This document shows, one piece after another, positions 36,241-45,361 of a stretch of 64,000 nt of DNA. The first letter of the stretch is position 1; every line of letters starts with the position of its first letter. The position numbers and the translations under genes were made by a program. The DNA is from Pseudomonas viridiflava. GTDB taxonomy: Bacteria > Pseudomonadota > Gammaproteobacteria > Pseudomonadales > Pseudomonadaceae. Below the pieces are notes generated by a model, which saw nothing but the letters and a program-made list of their open reading frames with translations, searched no databases and was not told the DNA's origin. The stretch spans positions 62,001 through 126,000 of the forward strand of contig NZ_UWFA01000416.1 of the NCBI RefSeq assembly GCF_900601905.1, written 5' to 3'.

Positions 36241-37751
36241 GCGATGCTTCAGTCGCTGCGGCCCTTCGATCCAATTCTCGCTTGGTCGTAATAGAGGCAC
36301 CCGCAGGTTGCGGTAAAACGTACCAGGCAGCGGAATATGCTAAAGAGGCTGCGGTCAATACTCGCCTGGGCCAGCGAGTACTGATTTTGACTCATACCCA
36401 CGCTGCTTGCAGTGTATTTGCGGTAAGAACGAAGGGGGTAGGTCATCGAGTGCAAATAGGCACGATCGATTCGCTAATCGTTCAGATTGCCAATGCATAT
36501 CATCAAGCTCTCGATCTACCTGCGGATGCAAGTGCATGGGCCTTTGCCCAGGGTGATGACGGCTTTGAACAACTTGCCCGCAGGGTGGCCATTTTATTGG
36601 CAGGATCCCATGCGGTAAGCAAGGCGCTGGCAAGCCGATATCCAATTGTGATTTGCGATGAGCACCAGGACGCGAGCGAGGGGCAGCACAACGTCGTCAT
36701 GGCGCTCGGAAGAGCTGGGTCGCGGCTGCTTGTATTCGCCGACCCAATGCAAGCTATCTACGGTTCTGACGCGGAGACAGCTGCAAGATGGTCGGGCCTT
36801 ATCGAGGCAAGTGATGCGTTTGAATTTCTGGACTATCCACATCGCTGGGACGCAGGATCCCGGCCATTAGGGGAGTGGATTCTACACGCTCGCGAAACCC
36901 TCCTTAAGGGTAATGCCATTGATTTGCGAGGTCGCCTTCCCTTGGGGCTCTTCATAATCGAGGCGGATAACGAAGCACTACGACATGGGCAGTACCAGGT
37001 ATCAAAAGACAATGCTAGACAGATAAATCGAGCAGTACGGCGCGGCGATGCGCTTCTCGTCCTCTCTGCCCACAATGCTACGATCCGCAGCCTCAATGCA
37101 ATGTGGGGCCGGACTGTACCCATTTGGGAAGGATTCACGAGATCGGCGCTGTCAAAGCTTGTGATGCGTTGTAGCGCGCAAATAGGAAATCCCAACGCTT
37201 TGGTCGATGCATTTTGTGATTTTGTTGGAGAAGTTGGTATCGGTTTCACACCCTCTGCTTTCGGGGACCGTTTAAAAAAAGAGGTTCAGGACGGATGTGA
37301 AGCAAAATGCCGAGGGAAGCCAGTGCTGATTCAGCACATCGGTCGCTGCTTTTTAAACTCCCCCGATCACAGAGGTATAAGTGCCGCTTTGTCCTTGGTT
37401 CAAGGTTATATAAAACAAGAGGACGCGTTCAGCGGGGTAAAGATAGACCTTCGGCGTGAGTTTTATGAAGCCATTCAACTGGGAGCGTTCGAAGATCTCG
37501 AACAAGGCGTCGCTCAGCTAAACGGCCGTAGATCACAATTCCACCCTTCATTGCCCGCTAAGGCTATCAGTACGATCCATAAATCCAAAGGGCTTGAATG
37601 CACGAACGGACTGCTGATGCCGTGTGATGCACAACATTTTTCGGCGGCACCTAAGAATCGCTGTCTCTTATACGTCGGCTTGAGTCGTGCTAGTTCGTCA
37701 CTGACGCTCGTTGTTTCTCCGACATCACCTACCCCGTGGTTTCGTATTTGA
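36237..37751 (+). CDS. gajB: Gabija-type UvrD-like helicase
   Basis: The start is the GTG at 36237, overlapping the gajA stop. The 504-residue product is a superfamily-1 helicase: Walker A VIEAPAGCGKTYQ (about residues 18-30), DEHQD box (about 139-143; the usual DExQ), motif III VFADPMQAIYG (about 165-175), motif V TIHKSKGLE (about 445-453) and motif VI YVGLSRASSSLTLV (about 478-491). GajB detects DNA ends or nucleotide depletion and activates GajA. Size, gene order and overlap are typical of Gabija. Confidence 0.82.
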   Translation: MSDASVAAALRSNSRLVVIEAPAGCGKTYQAAEYAKEAAVNTRLGQRVLILTHTHAACSVFAVRTKGVGHRVQIGTIDSLIVQIANAYHQALDLPADASAWAFAQGDDGFEQLARRVAILLAGSHAVSKALASRYPIVICDEHQDASEGQHNVVMALGRAGSRLLVFADPMQAIYGSDAETAARWSGLIEASDAFEFLDYPHRWDAGSRPLGEWILHARETLLKGNAIDLRGRLPLGLFIIEADNEALRHGQYQVSKDNARQINRAVRRGDALLVLSAHNATIRSLNAMWGRTVPIWEGFTRSALSKLVMRCSAQIGNPNALVDAFCDFVGEVGIGFTPSAFGDRLKKEVQDGCEAKCRGKPVLIQHIGRCFLNSPDHRGISAALSLVQGYIKQEDAFSGVKIDLRREFYEAIQLGAFEDLEQGVAQLNGRRSQFHPSLPAKAISTIHKSKGLECTNGLLMPCDAQHFSAAPKNRCLLYVGLSRASSSLTLVVSPTSPTPWFRI

Positions 37752-37917
37752 AATAAGGGGTCGTTTCGCATTTTGATAAGTGCCCCCGCCCTCTGCGCAT
37801 CGTTTTGGTGCGTGGCGGGCAGGAGCCATAAATACCTTGAGGCTTATATCCTATATCGGAGAGGCATGAACATGAAGCCAATGCTAAACTGGTATCAATA
37901 TCCCGGGGGCTTCTCTA

Positions 37918-38178
37918 TTACGCAGGTGTTGCGTACAAGTGACTGACGCAAGTTCCGCAAAGTTTCCTACCAAGCTCCGCACCAGCATAGCGTGCCTTCA
38001 CCTCATCCATACAATTAGTCTCATTTCCCAGATTCGTCGCCATAGCGCTCGCTAGTTTTGTACAAATCGACTCATTGACGTTCGAACAAGATTTTGGTGT
38101 CCTGCCAGGAATCCATTCACCTTCGAAAATATGCAGCTCGCCAGAAGAATTATTTTTTTTGATCGTGTAGACAGTCAT
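37918..38178 (-). CDS. Small cysteine-containing hypothetical protein
   Basis: Starting at the ATG at 38178 (MTVYTIKKNNSSGELHIFEG) gives 86 residues; an ATG at 38193 is also possible. It has four cysteines late in the chain (SCSN, SICT, NCMD and KLCGTC), so a small disulphide or metal fold is possible. No family is recognised. It is on the opposite strand to Gabija and may be unrelated cargo. Confidence 0.45.
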   Translation of the reverse strand: MTVYTIKKNNSSGELHIFEGEWIPGRTPKSCSNVNESICTKLASAMATNLGNETNCMDEVKARYAGAELGRKLCGTCVSHLYATPA

Positions 38179-38417
38179 TTTATCCGCTTCCATATGAATG
38201 GCACTGTGCCGCCATATTAAATACATGCTCGGCATTACCTTTTCAAGCCTCGCTTAGCATTATGTGACCAAAAATCGCTTTAGAAGCTGCGGAAAATCGT
38301 ATTGTGAGGGTTGACAGTCAGCATCGACGTTATTCCAGAAGGCAGAGGAGTTCCCGTCGAGCTATGGAATCGATCCTGAACCTAACTTACTAGCGAGATA
38401 ATTCAAAACCGCCAACG

Positions 38418-39497
38418 TTACATTGCAGTCTGGAAACGATATGGCAAGGCTGATAATTTAACAACCTGATTGTGCGGGAGTCCTACCGAATTACCATCAA
38501 GAATGCGTCTCCACCCCCATGTTCTCAGAGACGTAGCCTGTTCGAACTGTTTGATTAGCTCAATGGGAATTTCATCAATATCGGCTCTTAATTCGAACTG
38601 AGGTCTCATGGCGTGCTGGACGTCGAATCCAATGGCACCATGCATCAACTGTCCCATTATTTTCACTCTTTGCTTCCATGTAAAACATTTGCCATGTCGC
38701 TGAGGGTTTTGATAAACCAGCAGGTTGAGATATGCCGATGCATGTATGTAGTCATTGCTATTCATCCATAAAGCCAAATGAGGTAGCAACCCTAGCGGTA
38801 GAATATTCCTGATCATCCAGTCCAAAACTCTGCAACCAACACCTCGTGACTCAAGCTCAATCGCGACTATCAACAGTACATTGTGTAGTACTAGCGCTAC
38901 TTTCGGCATGAGAGACTTTCGTCGGCGCGCTTTTGCTTCCAATATTATTGCAATTAGGCACGCGAGCGCATCAAGGCCTGCTCGGCGCTCAAGCTTATCT
39001 AGTAATAATTGAGTCACCGGTTCCCGTGTTGAAAATATTGAAATCCCGACGCTTTCATTGGAGAACAAAACAGCCTGAATGTCGATGCTCAATGTTTTGA
39101 AGTATTCATCAAAGTTCGGTTTTTCGTCTTTGTCCACATAGCTCATTATCTGCCACAGAGGGTGGTTAATCTCATGGGTGGATCCCGGCGCGAGTTGCTC
39201 CACCGTTGCCAGCGTTTTCGCCTTTGGGGAAATAGTGTTCTGCTCGTACCTAGACCATTTGCTTCGATAGTGACGGATGGTGCCATCAGCATTTCTTTTG
39301 AACGACTCCTTCTCGAAGTGAAGCTCCAAGGCGTAAGCAGATCCAAGGCCCGTACGCTGCTTTAAACCTTCGTACCAATAATCCACCCTCAGCTGCTCGA
39401 TAGCTCCTCGCCCGGTGGTCATATTTTCTTCAGTTTTTCTTCGCAAGCCTGAAGCGTAATGAGAATAAATATCTAGGATTCTTTCGAAATCAGTCAT
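38418..39497 (-). CDS. Unknown 359-residue helical protein
   Basis: This protein starts MTDFERILDIYSHYASGLRR and looks mostly alpha-helical after about residue 130, with a leucine-rich, possibly membrane-associated section (MPKVALVLHNVLLIVAIELE, then NILPLGLLPHLALWMNSN, about residues 195-255). I find no catalytic motif and do not recognise a family. It stands divergent from the small DNA-binding gene at 39610, which could regulate it. Low GC and its place between Gabija and istAB suggest cargo, possibly a further defence or target-selection protein. Confidence 0.6.
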   Translation of the reverse strand: MTDFERILDIYSHYASGLRRKTEENMTTGRGAIEQLRVDYWYEGLKQRTGLGSAYALELHFEKESFKRNADGTIRHYRSKWSRYEQNTISPKAKTLATVEQLAPGSTHEINHPLWQIMSYVDKDEKPNFDEYFKTLSIDIQAVLFSNESVGISIFSTREPVTQLLLDKLERRAGLDALACLIAIILEAKARRRKSLMPKVALVLHNVLLIVAIELESRGVGCRVLDWMIRNILPLGLLPHLALWMNSNDYIHASAYLNLLVYQNPQRHGKCFTWKQRVKIMGQLMHGAIGFDVQHAMRPQFELRADIDEIPIELIKQFEQATSLRTWGWRRILDGNSVGLPHNQVVKLSALPYRFQTAM

Positions 39498-39609
39498 TTA
39501 CAAAATTCTCTGGGGCTCACGTACCGTAAAAAATGTAGATGCGTTACGGCTAGTCCGCAAGGGGTCCGTTTATTACTATGAACTGTGACCAAACCGGACT
39601 TTCCACGTG

Positions 39610-39879
39610 ATGCATGAGCCCATCGAGATAGACACACTTGCTTCGGAGTTAGAGGTTGTCCTCAGAGACCGGTACGGTCTGATGGTGGGCAGCACTGCGC
39701 TGTGGCGTGAGCTCGGCTACTCCTCTTACGAGGCTTTTCGTAAGGCGAAGCAAAGGGGAAGGATCGAAGTGCCGCTGTTTGACGTGCCGAATCGCAGAGG
39801 ATCCTTTGCACTGTCCAGAGAGGTCGCAAACTGGATCGCGAGGCAGAGGTGTGCGGCGATCAACAATAAAGTCGTCTAA
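39610..39879 (+). CDS. Small DNA-binding protein, excisionase-like
   Basis: This 89-residue protein begins MHEPIEIDTLASELEVVLRD and has the pattern GSTALWRELGYSSYEAFRKA, then GRIEVPLFDVPNRRGSFALS and VANWIARQR. That is a winged helix-turn-helix like AlpA/Xis-type or MerR-like regulators used by mobile elements. It sits upstream of istA on the same strand and is separated from it by a terminator, so it is transcribed apart. It may regulate the divergent gene at 38418 or the transposase. Confidence 0.6.
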   Translation: MHEPIEIDTLASELEVVLRDRYGLMVGSTALWRELGYSSYEAFRKAKQRGRIEVPLFDVPNRRGSFALSREVANWIARQRCAAINNKVV

Positions 39880-39954
39880 CTGATTCACCCCTAAATCAAG
39901 AAAGAGGCCACACCATGGCACCTGGTTAAAACAAAATTGGTGGTTTCGGGACAC

Positions 39955-39987
39955 AAAAAAGCCCAGGGGTGGAGCCCTAGGCTTTTT
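39955..39987. terminator. Bidirectional rho-independent terminator
   Basis: AAAAAGCC-CAGGG, a short loop GTGGAG, then CCCTA-GGCTTTTT form a stem with A/T tails on both sides. It isolates the small regulator gene from istA. Confidence 0.8.
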
Positions 39988-40131
39988 GTGATGACATTAG
40001 GTTTCGACCCCTAAGCATCATCATGATGTGTTCCCCCGCGCACGGCGTCAAGCCAGCCAGCCCCCGTTCATCTGTAATTTTCACACGGCGCGACTTGTGA
40101 GGTGTCTTCACGCCTGTCGCGGGGAGAAAAC

Positions 40132-41682
40132 ATGAGGCTATCCATTGAGGTGAAGCGCGAGGTATCACGCCTTGTTTGCGACACCGAGCTCACAAACAGA
40201 GCGATTGGCCGCTTGGCCAAGATCTCTCACAACACAGTACGTAATATTCGTGACCAGCTGAAAATGAATGGTGAGAGCTGGGAGGAACTGAAGCACCTCG
40301 ATGATCAAGCGCTTATATCTAGGCTTAACTCTGGCCCACGGGCACCGGCAACGCGCAAGACACGACCCCAGTGGCTGAGGATTCATGAGCAACTAAAGCT
40401 ACCTGACATGACGCTGGAGCTGTTGTGGCAGGAATTCAGGGAGGATAATCCCGATGGCGTGGCGTATACGCAATTCACCCGGCTGTATCGCGATTGGGTC
40501 AAAACGCAAAAAGTGAGCATGCGGCAAGTGCATTTGGCCGGGGACAAATGCTTCGTCGATTTCTGTGGCAGAACCATGCCTATCACTGACCCGGCGACTG
40601 GGGTGGTCTCGCACGCCCAAGTGTTTGTGGCTACGCTGGGCGCGTCTGGCTACATCTTCGCGACGGCGGTCGCCAGTCAAACGATACCCGATTGGCTAAA
40701 ATGCCACGTTCGAGCGCTGGAGTTTTTTGATGGCGTTCCACGGTTTGTAATTCCGGATAATCTAAAGTCTGCCGTGACCAAAACCACCCGGAATGAAGTG
40801 ATTCTGAATCCCGCATATGCCGAATTCTCAGAACACTACGGATTCCAGATTTTCCCCGCTAGGCCGCGAAAACCACAGGATAAGCCCTTGGCGGAAATAG
40901 GCGTGAAGATTGTTCAGCGGTTTATATTGGCGCGACTTAGAACCATGACTTTTTTCTCCATTGACGAACTCAACGAGAAGATTGATGAGTGGATTGGCAA
41001 GCTCAATGAACGAATCACTAGAACCTATCCAAAAAATCGGTTAACTCGCTACATGGAGATTGATCATCCTGCGCTAAAACCGCTGCCTGAGAAAAGTTAC
41101 AGCTACACTAAGTGGAAGTATAAGGTCAGAGTTGGCAGCGATTATCATGTCAGCTTTGATGGATGCAGCTACTCAGTTCCTTACCATTATTCGAGTCAAC
41201 TTGTAGATTTGCGAGTGCATGCTGATTGGCTTGAGGTTGTTCATCAGCGGCGGGTTATAAGTACTCATAAAATAGATCGAAGTGCAGGTGTCAGTACGCT
41301 GCGTGAACATCTCGCGCCAAACCATGGTTACACTCAAGACTCCCAGCCCGAGGCGCTGCTAGTCTGGGCTGAGACAATTGGCCCAGCCACATTGGTATAT
41401 ATCAGGAACAAACTTGAGGATCGCAGAAATTTTGCTACTGGCCTCAAGGCTGTCATTGCACTCAAGCGCGATGTCCGCACAGGAGACATTTTACCCACCC
41501 GACTGGAGTCGGCCTGCGCGTATGTCAATACATTGAATACCCTCAGTTCTGAACGTCTTCGCTCGGTTATACGTAACGAGTCCGATCTACGCCCTGCGTT
41601 GCGACAGCCTGCGCCTTTAGTCAATCACCAGAATATCCGAGGCGCTGAATATTACGCCTCACAGGGAGATGAGCCGCTATGA
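40132..41682 (+). CDS. istA: IS21-family transposase
   Basis: The ATG at 40132 has GGGGAGAAAAC before it and gives 516 residues. An N-terminal helix-turn-helix (LTNRAIGRLAKISHNTVRN, about residues 20-40) precedes the DDE core: FVDFCG with Asp143, IPDNLKSAV with Asp209 and KPLAEIGVK with Glu255. The C-terminal Mu-type beta domain (about residues 345-385, SFDGCSYSVPYHY) follows. It catalyses strand transfer of the 15-kb element. Its stop and the istB start overlap by four bases (ATGA). Unlike ordinary IS21 copies, it lies 8 kb from the left end of its element. Confidence 0.9.
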   Translation: MRLSIEVKREVSRLVCDTELTNRAIGRLAKISHNTVRNIRDQLKMNGESWEELKHLDDQALISRLNSGPRAPATRKTRPQWLRIHEQLKLPDMTLELLWQEFREDNPDGVAYTQFTRLYRDWVKTQKVSMRQVHLAGDKCFVDFCGRTMPITDPATGVVSHAQVFVATLGASGYIFATAVASQTIPDWLKCHVRALEFFDGVPRFVIPDNLKSAVTKTTRNEVILNPAYAEFSEHYGFQIFPARPRKPQDKPLAEIGVKIVQRFILARLRTMTFFSIDELNEKIDEWIGKLNERITRTYPKNRLTRYMEIDHPALKPLPEKSYSYTKWKYKVRVGSDYHVSFDGCSYSVPYHYSSQLVDLRVHADWLEVVHQRRVISTHKIDRSAGVSTLREHLAPNHGYTQDSQPEALLVWAETIGPATLVYIRNKLEDRRNFATGLKAVIALKRDVRTGDILPTRLESACAYVNTLNTLSSERLRSVIRNESDLRPALRQPAPLVNHQNIRGAEYYASQGDEPL

Positions 41683-42425
41683 AACCAGTATTCAATACCG
41701 TGCAGAACCTGATAACGCTCGGGCTAAGCGGGATGGCGATAGCGTATGAGCGCCAACTCGATGATCCGGCGCTGCTCAAGCAGCCTTTTGATGCCCGACT
41801 TGGCATGATGATGGATGCCGAAAATAGTGAGCGCGAAACTCGAAAGATCCAAAGGTTGCTAAAGGCAGCAAAGCTTCGTGAGACCGAAGCGACGCTAGAA
41901 AATATTGAGTTCAAAGCTACTCGGGGTATGGATCGAAATACGGTCATGGATCTAGGCCAATGCGAATGGTTAGCCCGACGCCAGAACGTGATCATCACCG
42001 GTGCCACCGGTACCGGCAAAACCTGGCTAGCGTGCGCCTTGGGCAACCAAGCTTGCCGCTTAGGAACTCATACGATTTATCGCACCGCGACCAAGCTGTT
42101 CGAAGACATTTCACTGTCTTACGCTGATCACACGATACCTAAGCTGCGGCGTCAGCTGATCCGTGCAGAGCTTCTGATTATTGATGATCTGGGTATCGGT
42201 GGAATAGATGCTCAACTGGGGCCTTTTTTGCTTGAGGTTATCGATCAGCAGTCTCAAAACGGGTCGCTCCTGATCACCAGCCAGTATCCGCAAGACAAGT
42301 GGTACGACTTGTTCGCTGATCCGACAATCGCAGATGCAATTCTTGACCGAATTGTCCATAAGTCCCATACCATCGAGTTGAAAGGTGAGTCGATGCGCAG
42401 AATCAAAAGCCGCAAACGCACCTGA
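41679..42425 (+). CDS. istB: IS21-family helper ATPase
   Basis: This 248-residue AAA+ protein has Walker A GATGTGKTW (about residues 106-114) and Walker B LLIIDDLGIGG (about 166-176). It has the sensor segment SLLITSQYP and the C-terminal box ADAILDRIVHKSHTIELKG, all typical of IstB. IstB oligomers choose the target DNA and stimulate IstA. The gene overlaps istA by four bases. The internal 19-bp repeat array begins 25 bases after its stop. Confidence 0.9.
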   Translation: MKPVFNTVQNLITLGLSGMAIAYERQLDDPALLKQPFDARLGMMMDAENSERETRKIQRLLKAAKLRETEATLENIEFKATRGMDRNTVMDLGQCEWLARRQNVIITGATGTGKTWLACALGNQACRLGTHTIYRTATKLFEDISLSYADHTIPKLRRQLIRAELLIIDDLGIGGIDAQLGPFLLEVIDQQSQNGSLLITSQYPQDKWYDLFADPTIADAILDRIVHKSHTIELKGESMRRIKSRKRT

Positions 42426-42449
42426 GCGGTGCCTCACAAAGCTGGGACT

Positions 42450-42610
42450 GGTCAAATCGAATGCAAGTGGTCAATGGGAATGCAACTGGTCAAGTCGAAT
42501 GCAACTGGTCAGTGGGAATGCAAATGGTCAAGTCGAATGCAATTGGTCAGTGGGAATTCAAATGGTCAAGTCGAATGCAATCGGTCAGTGGGAATGCAAA
42601 CAAGTGGTCA
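42450..42610 (+). repeat. Internal array: eight 19-bp-spaced GGTCA units plus one at 23 bp
   Basis: GGTCA begins at 42450, 42469, 42488, 42507, 42526, 42545, 42564 and 42583, a strict 19-base period, then at 42606 (23 bases later). Odd and even copies alternate between GGTCAAGTCGAATGCAA and GGTCAGTGGGAATGCAA types. The sequences match the outer end repeats, so this is likely a second transposase-binding end next to istB. AGCTGCAATTTTCA at 42633-42646 resembles the outer right terminus. Confidence 0.85.
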
Positions 42611-42747
42611 AGTGCGTGCAATCGATTGTTCTAGCTGCAATTTTCATGGCCTGAGAGATTCGCGGCCTGAGTGCTTCACCCCACTCAGGCCCTGCGAATG
42701 ACATGTCCAGGAAGTCGTTTCCGTGCAGTCAGCAATCTGGCGCAGCG

Positions 42748-42957
42748 TCAAAACGGATCTGGGCCGCCTTCGACACCTGTGAACGTGACCTCCACTGGGT
42801 CGTGCTCTTGCTGCCAACCGAATTGATAGAGCAACCATTGGTGCTCTCCCTCTTGACGGTCAGCCACGAGCAAAAGCGTCCAGCCAGCCCGAAGAAGTAG
42901 ATTGGCATTTATCTCACTTCGGGTGCTGATCAATTGGGTGGTTTTGTCGATGCTCAA
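42748..42957 (-). CDS. Small hypothetical protein
   Basis: This 69-residue frame reads from a TTG at 42957, with GGAG eight bases before it. The sequence (NANLLLRAGWTLLLVADRQE, then EHQWLLYQFGWQ) looks like the small proteins of unknown function found next to antitoxins and on islands. It is divergent from the antitoxin gene at 43070. Uncertain, but the ribosome-binding site and composition support it. Confidence 0.45.
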   Translation of the reverse strand: MSIDKTTQLISTRSEINANLLLRAGWTLLLVADRQEGEHQWLLYQFGWQQEHDPVEVTFTGVEGGPDPF

Positions 42958-43069
42958 GAGCGATGCTCCGTAACCTGAGACGTTGATACAAGTCCCGACT
43001 ACAATAGATCACGGGCTATGAAACCGTCAGCTTCTTTCCCTTGATCGACTGCTCAACCTGAGGTGAGCC

Positions 43070-43519
43070 ATGTTTACCGATGCCAGGCGCGAGAACATAT
43101 ATGTGGCTTACAAGGCAAGGCTGCGAACGTATCTCCACATCGCACCAGATGCGTCTGGTCAGGACATTCGTAAGCTGATTGACTCGGGCTTTCCCGTAAG
43201 CACAGCCAAGAGCTTCTGCGACGCTGTCAAATTGAGCCCAGCAGATCGCGACCAAATTATCCCCGTTGAAACTCTTACATCCGGCCTGGAGCTTGGCAAA
43301 CCGCTAACCCCACATCAGAGCGACCGCCTGTACCGTTTTGCACACATTACGGCAATGGCTGAGTCCATTTTTGGTAGCGACGAAAAGGCGATGCAATGGC
43401 TTTCCAAGCCCAAAGATCGCTTCTCGGGTAAAAGCCCACTTTCGATGCTCACCACAACCGAAGGTGCTTCTCAGGTTGAAGAGATGTTAATTCAGCTCGC
43501 AGAGGGTTTCGTTTTTTGA
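43070..43519 (+). CDS. Orphan MbcA/ParS/Xre-type antitoxin
   Basis: This 149-residue protein has a helix-turn-helix-like N-terminal half (about residues 20-75) and the DUF2384 toxin-binding domain: LTPHQSDRLYRFAHITAMAE, then AMQWLSKPKDRFSGKSPLSM and EGASQVEEMLIQLAEGFVF. These neutralise RES-domain toxins that degrade NAD. The toxin gene is normally directly downstream; here the next gene is arsN1 on the other strand, so the toxin is missing. An AGGTGAG ribosome-binding site precedes the ATG. It may have been kept as an anti-toxin (immunity) or be a truncation relic. Confidence 0.78.
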   Translation: MFTDARRENIYVAYKARLRTYLHIAPDASGQDIRKLIDSGFPVSTAKSFCDAVKLSPADRDQIIPVETLTSGLELGKPLTPHQSDRLYRFAHITAMAESIFGSDEKAMQWLSKPKDRFSGKSPLSMLTTTEGASQVEEMLIQLAEGFVF

Positions 43520-43576
43520 GGTACCTGGCACACTTAATTCTTCTGGTCTGGGCCCAATAGGAAGGCGTGTTCCAGC

Positions 43577-44128
43577 CTAGACATGCGGACTGATCTCACT
43601 GAAAGGCACGGGCGGTTTTGGCGGATTCGTTACATCCAGCGCAATGCGCCAATACCCGACGTCATGCCATGCACCATGCTTGAATCCCACCTCGGGATAA
43701 GTACCGATGTGAGCGAAGCCAAGAGCTTCGTGCAGCCCCACGCTGCTATCGTTGGGCAGTGCGATCCCGGCATAGGCGGCGTGAAAACCTTGCGTCTTTA
43801 ATCTTTGCAGCAAAACGTCATACAGCGCCCGACCGACCCCGCGACGATGCACTTCTGGGGCGACGTACACGGTAACGTCGACCGACCAGCGATAGGCCTC
43901 ACGAGCCCGGTGCTGACTGGCATATGCATAGCCAATGACCTGGCCGTCTCGCTCCGCTACCAGATACGGGTAAGTCGGCAAAGTCGACCCAATCCGCTTG
44001 GCCATCTCTTCGACTGTAGGCGGCTCAAGCTCAAACGAAATCGCGGTGCGCTCAACCATCGGTGCGTAAATTGCCTGGATGGCTTGAGCGTCCGAAATCT
44101 GCGCAATCCTTACTGTGGTGTTGCTCAT
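43577..44128 (-). CDS. arsN1: ArsN1-type GNAT acetyltransferase (arsinothricin resistance)
   Basis: This 183-residue GNAT protein is of the phosphinothricin/arsinothricin acetyltransferase type: ERTAISFELEPPTVEEMAKR, VTVYVAPEVHRRGVGRALYD (acetyl-CoA loop) and GFHAAYAGIALPNDSSVGLH, with GFKHGAWHDVGYWRIAL near the end. ArsN1 acetylates the amino group of the arsenic antibiotic arsinothricin. Last gene of the ars operon, 19 bases after arsH. The activity is inferred from family and context. Confidence 0.85.
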   Translation of the reverse strand: MSNTTVRIAQISDAQAIQAIYAPMVERTAISFELEPPTVEEMAKRIGSTLPTYPYLVAERDGQVIGYAYASQHRAREAYRWSVDVTVYVAPEVHRRGVGRALYDVLLQRLKTQGFHAAYAGIALPNDSSVGLHEALGFAHIGTYPEVGFKHGAWHDVGYWRIALDVTNPPKPPVPFSEISPHV

Positions 44129-44147
44129 CCTCTATCCCCTTGGTCGC

Positions 44148-44882
44148 TCAAATCGATCTTTGATTGACTCGTTTCGAGAGTGCCTCGGCGCTTTCCTTGC
44201 GCTCCGAGTAGCGGTCTACCAGATACGTTTCCCGGCCCCGAACCATCAGCGTGAACTTCATCAGTTCCTCCATCACGTCCACAACACGGTCGTAGTAGGC
44301 AGATGGCTTCATACGCCCTGCGTCGTCGAACTCCAGGAAGGCTTTGGGTACTGACGACTGGTTTGGGATGGTGATCATCCGCATCCAGCGCCCGAGGATT
44401 CGCAGCTGGTTTACCGTGTTAAAGGACTGCGATCCACCGCAGACCTGCATGACGGCGAGCGTCTTGCCCTGGCTAGGCCGGACAGCGCCCATCGTGAGAG
44501 GAATCCAGTCGATCTGGGCTTTGAATACAGCAGACATTGCACCGTGACGCTCTGGCGAACACCACACCTGTCCCTCTGACCACAGAACCAGATCCCGCAG
44601 CTCTTTAACCTTTGGATGGTCTTCCGGAGCGTCATCAGGGAGAGGCAGACCCGAGGGATCAAAGATGACGGCCTCGGCTCCCATTAGGGTCAGGATGCGC
44701 GCGGCCTCTTGGGTCAGCAGCCTGCTGAAAGAGCGCTCACGGGTCGAGCCATACAGCAACAACATGCGTGGCTTTTGAGTCGGTTGCTCGTTCCCTTGCA
44801 GGCGATCCAGTGTGGCGACGTCAATCAGTGTCTGATCCAGATTAGGTAGATCCAGACTGCTTTCTGAGGAAAATTCGTCCAT
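44148..44882 (-). CDS. arsH: ArsH NADPH-dependent flavoprotein
   Basis: This is a 244-residue protein of the flavodoxin-fold NADPH:FMN oxidoreductase family. The FMN loop [20 protein letters not shown] and [20 protein letters not shown] are typical, as is [16 protein letters not shown]. ArsH oxidises trivalent organoarsenicals. Its ATG shares one base with the arsC stop (TAATG), so the two are translationally coupled. Confidence 0.92.
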   Translation of the reverse strand: MDEFSSESSLDLPNLDQTLIDVATLDRLQGNEQPTQKPRMLLLYGSTRERSFSRLLTQEAARILTLMGAEAVIFDPSGLPLPDDAPEDHPKVKELRDLVLWSEGQVWCSPERHGAMSAVFKAQIDWIPLTMGAVRPSQGKTLAVMQVCGGSQSFNTVNQLRILGRWMRMITIPNQSSVPKAFLEFDDAGRMKPSAYYDRVVDVMEELMKFTLMVRGRETYLVDRYSERKESAEALSKRVNQRSI

Positions 44883-45352
44883 TACAGTTCACCTATTCGA
44901 TCTAGCTCGCGCTTCAGTTCCTGCGGTGTGAGCGCCGAATGATCCAATCTAAAGAATGCCTCGAAACGCTTTTTAATCTGGACGACGGTTGCGTCAAATG
45001 CAGCCTGGATTTCGCTGGCTGTTCCCTCAACATCTGAAGGATCGGCAAGGCCCCAGTGACTTTTGATAGCGGGCCCAAAATAGACGGGGCATGGTTCGCC
45101 TCCAGCCTTGTCACATACGGTGATCACAACATCTGGCGGCGAATCAGAGAATACTTCTGAACCTTTGCTGTAGAGGCCTGAGGTATCGATACCTAGCGCT
45201 TGCAGCGTGCTGACGGCGCGTGAATTCAACTGCCCGCTTGGGAAGCTGCCTGAACTGACCGCAGTAAAGCCGTCCGGGGCCATCTGGTTGAACAGCCCCT
45301 CCGAGAGAACGCTCCGACAGCTGTTCGCCGTGCACATAAAGAGTACTTTCAT
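44882..45352 (-). CDS. arsC: Arsenate reductase (low-molecular-weight phosphatase fold)
   Basis: This is a 156-residue enzyme with the CX5R phosphate loop at its N-terminus ([19 protein letters not shown]) and the aspartate region ([11 protein letters not shown]). It reduces arsenate to arsenite with redox help from thioredoxin or glutaredoxin. A second conserved cysteine lies in [12 protein letters not shown]. It follows arsB after nine bases. Confidence 0.92.
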   Translation of the reverse strand: MKVLFMCTANSCRSVLSEGLFNQMAPDGFTAVSSGSFPSGQLNSRAVSTLQALGIDTSGLYSKGSEVFSDSPPDVVITVCDKAGGEPCPVYFGPAIKSHWGLADPSDVEGTASEIQAAFDATVVQIKKRFEAFFRLDHSALTPQELKRELDRIGEL

Positions 45353-45361
45353 GGGTTTCTC

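Noticed and set aside
42450..42610. Regular repeat array as a CRISPR
   Set aside because: The period is 19 bases with no variable spacers and no cas genes; the repeats match the transposon ends.
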